From: Marivivens niveibacter
Lineage (GTDB): Bacteria > Pseudomonadota > Alphaproteobacteria > Rhodobacterales > Rhodobacteraceae
Direction of reading: 5' to 3'
Length of the DNA: 64,000 bases
Assembly (NCBI RefSeq): GCF_002150005.2
Contig: NZ_MSPP01000001.1
Span: 558,001 to 622,000, forward strand
The number at the start of each line of letters is the position of its first letter. The first letter of the stretch is position 1. Under the pieces are notes generated by a model. It had not been told where the DNA came from, did not search any database, and worked only from the letters and a program-made list of their open reading frames with translations. Positions 59,763 through 64,000 of this stretch are shown here, one piece after another. A program made the translations under genes and the position numbers.

Positions 59763-60469
59763 GGCGACACCATTGATAGAAACGCATCGTTCAGGTTGCG
59801 CGGACCTCGGATGACACCTGCGGTCCCATCGGCCAAAACGCGCGATTGATGCAGGACGACCAACCGATCCGCATCCCAAATTTCATCGGGCAAATGCGTG
59901 GCCCATAAGACGGTTGTGCCATCAATCGTCAGATCGTGGACGTGATCGGTGATTGCCTTGCGGCTTTGCGCGTCCAAACCAACTGTGGGTTCATCCAGCA
60001 GCAAAACTTTGGGATCGTGCAACAGCGCTCGTGCGATTTCAGTACGGCGGCGGTGTCCACCATTCAGGGAACGTGTTTTGTCATCAGCGCGATCTGTTAT
60101 GAACAAACGTTCTAATACCGCATCAATGCGTTTCGCGCGTTCCTTGCCGCGAATGCCGTGCAGGGCGGCAAAGTAGGATAGGTTTTGTCGGACGGTCAGA
60201 TCCAGATCCAGCGTTGGCTGCTGAAACACGATGCCCAGTTGTGCCAATGCTGCCCGTCGATGCGTGGCAATGTCGTGACCCGCAATTGTTACATGGCCCG
60301 TATCTGTCGGGCGCAAGCCGGTTAGGATGGAAAACAGGGTCGATTTGCCCGCGCCGTTTGGCCCCAATAACGCGCAAAATCGACCCCGCCCGATATCAAA
60401 GCTGACGTCAGACAGTGCAGTGCGCGTGCCATAGGAAAACGTCAGCCCTGATACGGTAATCCCGTTCAT
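59759..60469 (-). CDS. ABC transporter ATPase, PQQ-alcohol-dehydrogenase-associated
   Basis: 236 residues. Walker A LLGPNGAGKSTLF, Q-loop VFQQPTLDLDLTV, Walker B VLLLDEPTVGLD and switch His in VLWATHLPDEI are present. The signature is LNGGHRRRTEIARAL, with N in place of the usual S in LSGG; this variant also occurs in related ATPases of this family. It is the drug-resistance/ABC-2 subtype and partners the permease encoded in overlap downstream. Its start overlaps the small exported protein gene at 60466. Operon order propeller, exported protein, ATPase, permease is that of PQQ-linked ABC clusters. Confidence 0.87.
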   Translation of the reverse strand: MNGITVSGLTFSYGTRTALSDVSFDIGRGRFCALLGPNGAGKSTLFSILTGLRPTDTGHVTIAGHDIATHRRAALAQLGIVFQQPTLDLDLTVRQNLSYFAALHGIRGKERAKRIDAVLERLFITDRADDKTRSLNGGHRRRTEIARALLHDPKVLLLDEPTVGLDAQSRKAITDHVHDLTIDGTTVLWATHLPDEIWDADRLVVLHQSRVLADGTAGVIRGPRNLNDAFLSMVSP

Positions 60470-60903
60470 TCGATGGTGATCTCCATCCGTTGGGTTTCAC
60501 CCGTGGTGCCAGGGATTTTGATGTAGTACTGGCCTGGTTTGATCGCGACGAATCCGATCTCCATTTCGCCTGCTTCGTCAAATTCGATGCTATCCAAACC
60601 CAGCGGGCGGATTTCCAACCCTTCGACGACGATTTCATCGATCCAGATGGCGCGGAAAAATTCCGGACCTACCAGAGCCAGTTCCTGACTGCCATCGCCG
60701 ATGATTTCGAATTCGTAATAGGCGCCCGATTTCAGAACCCAAGGGGCTTCGGAAATTGGCATCCCAGCGGTCAAAGTGATCGGGGGCAGGTCGTTTTGAT
60801 TGCTACCCGATAGCAAACCAGCCGCGCCGAAACCTGTATCATCATCGTCCGCGAACGCGGCGGTGGCTGCGCAAATGGCGAATGCGGTAATTAGGTGTTT
60901 CAT
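60466..60903 (-). CDS. Small exported protein of the PQQ-associated operon
   Basis: 145 residues. Signal peptide KHLITAFAICAATAAFA, then an acidic start DDDDTGFG and a compact beta-rich domain: PITLTAGMPISEAPWVLKSGAYYEFEI, IWIDEIVVEGLEI, and IGFVAIKPGQYYIKIPGTTGE. The end looks cupredoxin-like, but the copper ligands Cys/His/Met are not all present, so copper binding is unlikely. It is coupled to the ATPase gene by ATGA and lies 10 bp after the beta-propeller gene. Probably a periplasmic accessory subunit of the ABC system. Confidence 0.75.
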   Translation of the reverse strand: MKHLITAFAICAATAAFADDDDTGFGAAGLLSGSNQNDLPPITLTAGMPISEAPWVLKSGAYYEFEIIGDGSQELALVGPEFFRAIWIDEIVVEGLEIRPLGLDSIEFDEAGEMEIGFVAIKPGQYYIKIPGTTGETQRMEITIE

Positions 60904-60913
60904 AGTCTCCCTC

Positions 60914-61876
60914 TTAGTTCGTTGGTCTGTACGCCGCGCCCCACGGGAAACGGCCGACTTTGATCGTTTTGATGGCTTCGCGGCTGGCGACGTCGATCAC
61001 GGTGACATCGCCCGACACGCCGTTCGTGGTGAACAGCTGTGATTTGTCGCCATTGAACGCCATGTGCCAAACGCGGCGACCGACAAGGATGTAATCCTCG
61101 ACCTCAAACGTTTCGGCGTTTACGGCGGCGATATGGTTGGCTGGCCCCAATGCGACAAAGACGGTTTCGTCGCCTTCGGAAAATTCAAATCCCACGGGCT
61201 GAACACGGTCGGGGTGGATGCCTGCGATTTCGAACTCCATCTTGCCAATCTCTGTCTGGGTTTCGACGTCGAACACGGTCACCGTGCCGCCAATTTCGGA
61301 ACTGACCCACATCTGTTTGCCGTCACGGGTGAATTCGGCGTGGCGCGGGCGGCTATCGACCAGAGTGTTTGCGAACAGCTCTTGGGTTTCGGTATCGATC
61401 CAATGAGCCATGTTTGTGGTTTCGGATGTGGTGATGGCGATTTTGCCATCGGGCGATACGGCCATGCCTTCGGGTTCGACGCCCACGTCGATTTGGGCGA
61501 CCACGCGGCGGGTTTCGACGTCAACCACGGTGGTGATCGCATCGTCTTCGTTCGCGATGTATAGATGTACGTCATCAGGGTGCAGCACGAATTGTTCGGG
61601 ATCTTCGCCCGACGGCAGATCGTGCAGGATTTCGCCCGTGTTCGGGTCCATCACCTGAACCGAGTTGCTGTCAGACGCGCAAATATAAAGGCGGCTGAAA
61701 TCGTGGCTGAACGTGATCCCGCGGGGGCGTTCGCCGGTTGGGTAGGTTTGGATGACCTCTAATGTGTCAACGTCGATCACCGAAACGGTGTCGTCTTTTT
61801 CGTTGGTGACCCAGATTTCATCGGACCACGCAGCCGACGACAGTAGCGACAGGAAAAGTGCGGAACGTAGTATCAT
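60914..61876 (-). CDS. YVTN-type beta-propeller protein, PQQ-catabolism associated
   Basis: 320 residues. Signal peptide ILRSALFLSLLSSAAWS, then seven similar blades with the YVTN-like pattern: EIWVTNEKDDTVSVIDVDTLEVI, RLYICASDSNSVQVMDPNTGEI, HLYIANEDDAITTVVDVETRRV, QMWVSSEIGGTVTVFDVET, and the last QLFTTNGVSGDVTVIDVASRE. This is the family often found beside quinoprotein alcohol dehydrogenase genes. It overlaps the binding-protein gene upstream by ATGA. Its periplasmic propeller may bind PQQ enzyme or cofactor; not shown. Confidence 0.87.
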   Translation of the reverse strand: MILRSALFLSLLSSAAWSDEIWVTNEKDDTVSVIDVDTLEVIQTYPTGERPRGITFSHDFSRLYICASDSNSVQVMDPNTGEILHDLPSGEDPEQFVLHPDDVHLYIANEDDAITTVVDVETRRVVAQIDVGVEPEGMAVSPDGKIAITTSETTNMAHWIDTETQELFANTLVDSRPRHAEFTRDGKQMWVSSEIGGTVTVFDVETQTEIGKMEFEIAGIHPDRVQPVGFEFSEGDETVFVALGPANHIAAVNAETFEVEDYILVGRRVWHMAFNGDKSQLFTTNGVSGDVTVIDVASREAIKTIKVGRFPWGAAYRPTN

Positions 61877-63045
61877 TCAAAGGCCTCGCATTGGCTTTCG
61901 GGGCGGTCCAGGCCCAGTGAATCAAGTTCGTTGATATGGTGCAGAAACCCATCCAGTGGCGCGGTCGCGACCAAGGCGCGTGGGTGGGCGATGGCGATGG
62001 GTTGGCGCAATTGACCGTTCCAAGCGCGGTAAGTTAGGGGGCGGCCCTTGAACCCTGCCAGTTCGAAATCATCCGACAGGATGTAGGCGCGCAAGGTGTC
62101 GAAATCGCCCGAATTCGTGCGGGTGACAGCCTCGCCCACTGTGCGGACGGCGGCCCACGCGGCGTAGTCCACAGGGGCCATAGCGCGGTCATGGGCTTCG
62201 GTGAAACGGCTTTGTAGTTGGGCCGCGCCCCATTGTTCGATCACAGGTGCCCAAGCGGTGGCTGTTAGCCCTTCGGATCCCGCGACTGGGCGCGGCTCCC
62301 ATGTGTTATATAGAATATAGCGACCAAAATCGTGCACTTCATCCGCGACAACCATGACGTCATAGTCACCGAAATCTTGGGTAAATAGGGGCACCTCGGC
62401 TGATGCGGCGCGGCGCATGTCGGCGTCAAAGGCCCATGTTTTTTCATCGCCCATCCGCATGCCAAATTTCCGAACCGAATTGCGCATCGCCTCGGCATAG
62501 GCAGTGTCAGCGGGGTAGGTGCCCGCAATCATCACAATGTCATCCCAACGGCGGCTGACAAAAAGTTGTGCCAAGGCATCTGTTTCCATCGCATTTGATG
62601 GAATTGTGTGCAGTAGGTTTGCGCGGCAGTCGGTGCTGCGCAGCGATTGATCTTGGGCCGACGCGTTGAAGAGCATGGCACCTTGGGCTGATGGTAGGTC
62701 AGCAATTGCGATCAAAGCATCCATAGGTGCGTCGATCACAAGGTAAGGGGACGCAGCCAATAGATCCGCCGCCGCCGCCAAATAATCGCCGTCGATGTCG
62801 ACTGCAGTTTGATTAAGGCTGTAGTTGTGGTTGAGAAAACGGCCTGTTGTTTGGTTGTCTTCAATGCCGGTGATGGCACCAGCAGACCCGAGGTTTTCAG
62901 GTATTTCGTCCAGTCGAGACAGAGTCGGCGGCGGCGGCGTGATGACGGATAGATATCCGATAGTTACATCGACATCGGCCAAAACCGATGTGCCCCACAG
63001 CGCAGCAAAGATAGCGGCGCTAATATGTGTCCTCCCTTTCATCAT
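61873..63045 (-). CDS. ABC transporter binding protein, PQQ-alcohol-dehydrogenase system
   Basis: 390 residues with signal peptide THISAAIFAALWGTSVLA. It has a type I periplasmic-binding fold related to branched-chain amino acid receptors: VTIGYLSVITPPPPTLSRLDEIPENLG, QSLRSTDCRANLLHTIPSN, WDDIVMIAGTYPADTAYAEAM, YDVMVVADEVHDFGRYILYN. The family occurs with the beta-propeller, ATPase and ABC-2 permease seen here, and PedB of Pseudomonas is of this kind. First gene of the minus-strand operon, divergent from the cytochrome gene with 141 bp between. The ligand is unknown. Confidence 0.83.
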   Translation of the reverse strand: MMKGRTHISAAIFAALWGTSVLADVDVTIGYLSVITPPPPTLSRLDEIPENLGSAGAITGIEDNQTTGRFLNHNYSLNQTAVDIDGDYLAAAADLLAASPYLVIDAPMDALIAIADLPSAQGAMLFNASAQDQSLRSTDCRANLLHTIPSNAMETDALAQLFVSRRWDDIVMIAGTYPADTAYAEAMRNSVRKFGMRMGDEKTWAFDADMRRAASAEVPLFTQDFGDYDVMVVADEVHDFGRYILYNTWEPRPVAGSEGLTATAWAPVIEQWGAAQLQSRFTEAHDRAMAPVDYAAWAAVRTVGEAVTRTNSGDFDTLRAYILSDDFELAGFKGRPLTYRAWNGQLRQPIAIAHPRALVATAPLDGFLHHINELDSLGLDRPESQCEAFE

Positions 63046-63186
63046 GCCTCCACGCTAGATGATCGTTTCCCCTGATCCGTATTGGACATTGGTATCAGTT
63101 GTTGCGGTACCCCAACCAAAGTCGAATACCGTCCGGAAACCGCGTTGATGTAGGCATTGGAAAACCACATCTGGAGGAGACACCCG

Positions 63187-63885
63187 ATGACCACTCAAAT
63201 GCGTAGCCGCTTGATTGCAGCCGCCGCGTTTTCCATGCTGGCAGGTTTTGCCAATGCGCATGGTGACGTTGCGCCTCAGGCCGTTGATACCACTGGTTTG
63301 CCTGAAACGGGCGACGAATGGCTGATCGAAAACCCGTATCGCGCGGACAAAGTCGGCGAAGAAACATGGCTGCGCGCCATTCAAATCGGTTCGTCCGGTT
63401 ACAACCAGAACTGCGCACGCTGTCACGGGCTCGAGGTTGTTTCGGGCGGTCTGGCACCGGACCTGCGGTTCCTAGAAGCCGAAGAATACGGCGACGAATG
63501 GTACGTTGAACGTTTCCGTTTCGGTTACACGCAGAACGGCATCACCAAAATGCCTGGTTTTGGTGACTTGCTGGGCCAAGACGCGGCTTGGGCGATCCGT
63601 ACCTACATTGAAACCCGTCCAGATTCTTACGCGATGGAGGAATACGCAGACGAACTGAAAGCGCTGCGCGACCAGATGGCAGGTTATGGCGAAAACGCGG
63701 ATGGCGCAGACGCCGAAGCGATCAAAGCACGCCTATCGGAAATCGCTGCTGCGGTTCCAACGATGTCGGGCGCGCCGGTTGCTGACAGCATCGCATCGCG
63801 CGCTGTGGTTCAAATCGACGGTTCTGCCGAAGGTTACACCAAAGCGGCCGAGACTCTGACCATCGGTCTGTCGGCGGCGCACTAA
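63187..63885 (+). CDS. Cytochrome c-550, PedF-like
   Basis: 232 residues from ATG 63187, preceded by GGAGGAG; the earlier in-frame ATG at 63157 is rejected. Signal peptide IAAAAFSMLAGFANA. The mature start HGDVAPQAVDTTGLPETGDEWL is the PedF signature, then one heme site CARCHGLEVVSGG near residue 71 and the Met ligand in TKMPGFGDLL near 113. A C-terminal extension of about 80 residues, helical and acidic, is longer than the core family. In Pseudomonas PedF accepts electrons from PQQ-ethanol dehydrogenase; here XoxF is the probable donor. Confidence 0.85.
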   Translation: MTTQMRSRLIAAAAFSMLAGFANAHGDVAPQAVDTTGLPETGDEWLIENPYRADKVGEETWLRAIQIGSSGYNQNCARCHGLEVVSGGLAPDLRFLEAEEYGDEWYVERFRFGYTQNGITKMPGFGDLLGQDAAWAIRTYIETRPDSYAMEEYADELKALRDQMAGYGENADGADAEAIKARLSEIAAAVPTMSGAPVADSIASRAVVQIDGSAEGYTKAAETLTIGLSAAH

Positions 63886-63887
63886 AC

Positions 63888-64000
63888 ATGAAAGGGCGTC
63901 TAGGGAAATTCACCCTGGGCGTTCTGGGCCTGCTCTTTGCTGGGCAGGCCTATGCGGCCGACCCTTGTGCCGACTATGTGCCGCAAGAACGCCCCCAGAA
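63888..64000 (+). CDS. Exported protein, N-terminal 37 codons only
   Basis: It starts 2 bp after the cytochrome stop, so it is in the same operon. Signal peptide KGRLGKFTLGVLGLLFAGQAYA followed by ADPCADYVPQERPQ. This beginning resembles periplasmic binding proteins that accompany quinoprotein alcohol dehydrogenases in Rhodobacterales (XoxJ-like), but too little is visible to be sure. Cut by the window end. Confidence 0.5.
   Translation, partial: MKGRLGKFTLGVLGLLFAGQAYAADPCADYVPQERPQ

Overview
The window reads as a chromosomal (or large-replicon) piece of an alphaproteobacterium of the Rhodobacterales, most likely a marine Roseobacter-type organism. The basis is the gene content: a Rhodobacterales-style sox cluster, a lanthanide-type methanol dehydrogenase with a PedF-like cytochrome and PQQ-linked ABC system, a nonulosonic acid/capsule locus, and moderate GC. 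The species cannot be named from the sequence alone.

Layout. (1) 1-2838: manC (cut by the window edge) and manB, which make GDP-mannose precursors. (2) 3055-8190: one very large protein that joins a DEDD-type exonuclease-like domain, a RecQ (SF2) helicase and a UvrD (SF1) helicase. (3) 8190-14575: a compact island bounded by two copies of the 3' end of that helicase gene. It holds a chimeric, dead IS3/IS110 element, a 165-bp hairpin-rich direct repeat in two copies, a 90-nt palindrome, a class II tRNA-like sequence with an unusually small D arm, and a tight operon (small membrane protein, PPP-family phosphatase, HAD-like protein, Lon-like AAA+ ATPase without protease, 44-residue basic protein). 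No described system I know matches this operon. (4) 14914-40037: surface polysaccharide locus with a WecG/TagA transferase, two sulfotransferases, Wzy- and Wzx-like proteins, glycosyltransferases, a near-complete legionaminic/sialic-type nonulosonic acid pathway, KpsM/KpsT/KpsE/KpsD-like export parts, a KpsC/S-like protein and a 1046-residue glycosyltransferase-like protein. The KpsT-like ATPase has lost its Walker A, signature and Walker B glutamate. (5) 40073-50589: sox thiosulfate oxidation genes soxYZ, soxBCDEF, soxV, soxS, soxR and soxT. soxX and soxA are missing from their usual places, and SoxD and SoxE share a 132-residue identical block. (6) 50584-64000: LuxR-type regulator, FIST protein and hybrid histidine kinase beside xoxF, a divergent binding protein/ATPase pair without permease, a PedABC-like PQQ-associated ABC system with beta-propeller protein, and a PedF-like cytochrome c.

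How it fits together: the last 24 kb describe a bacterium that can draw electrons from reduced sulfur compounds (Sox) and from methanol or other short alcohols (XoxF, cytochrome c), with local regulators for each. The middle describes a probably acidic, possibly sulfated, nonulosonate-containing surface glycan. The island at 8-14.5 kb is the accessory region with the least explained content.
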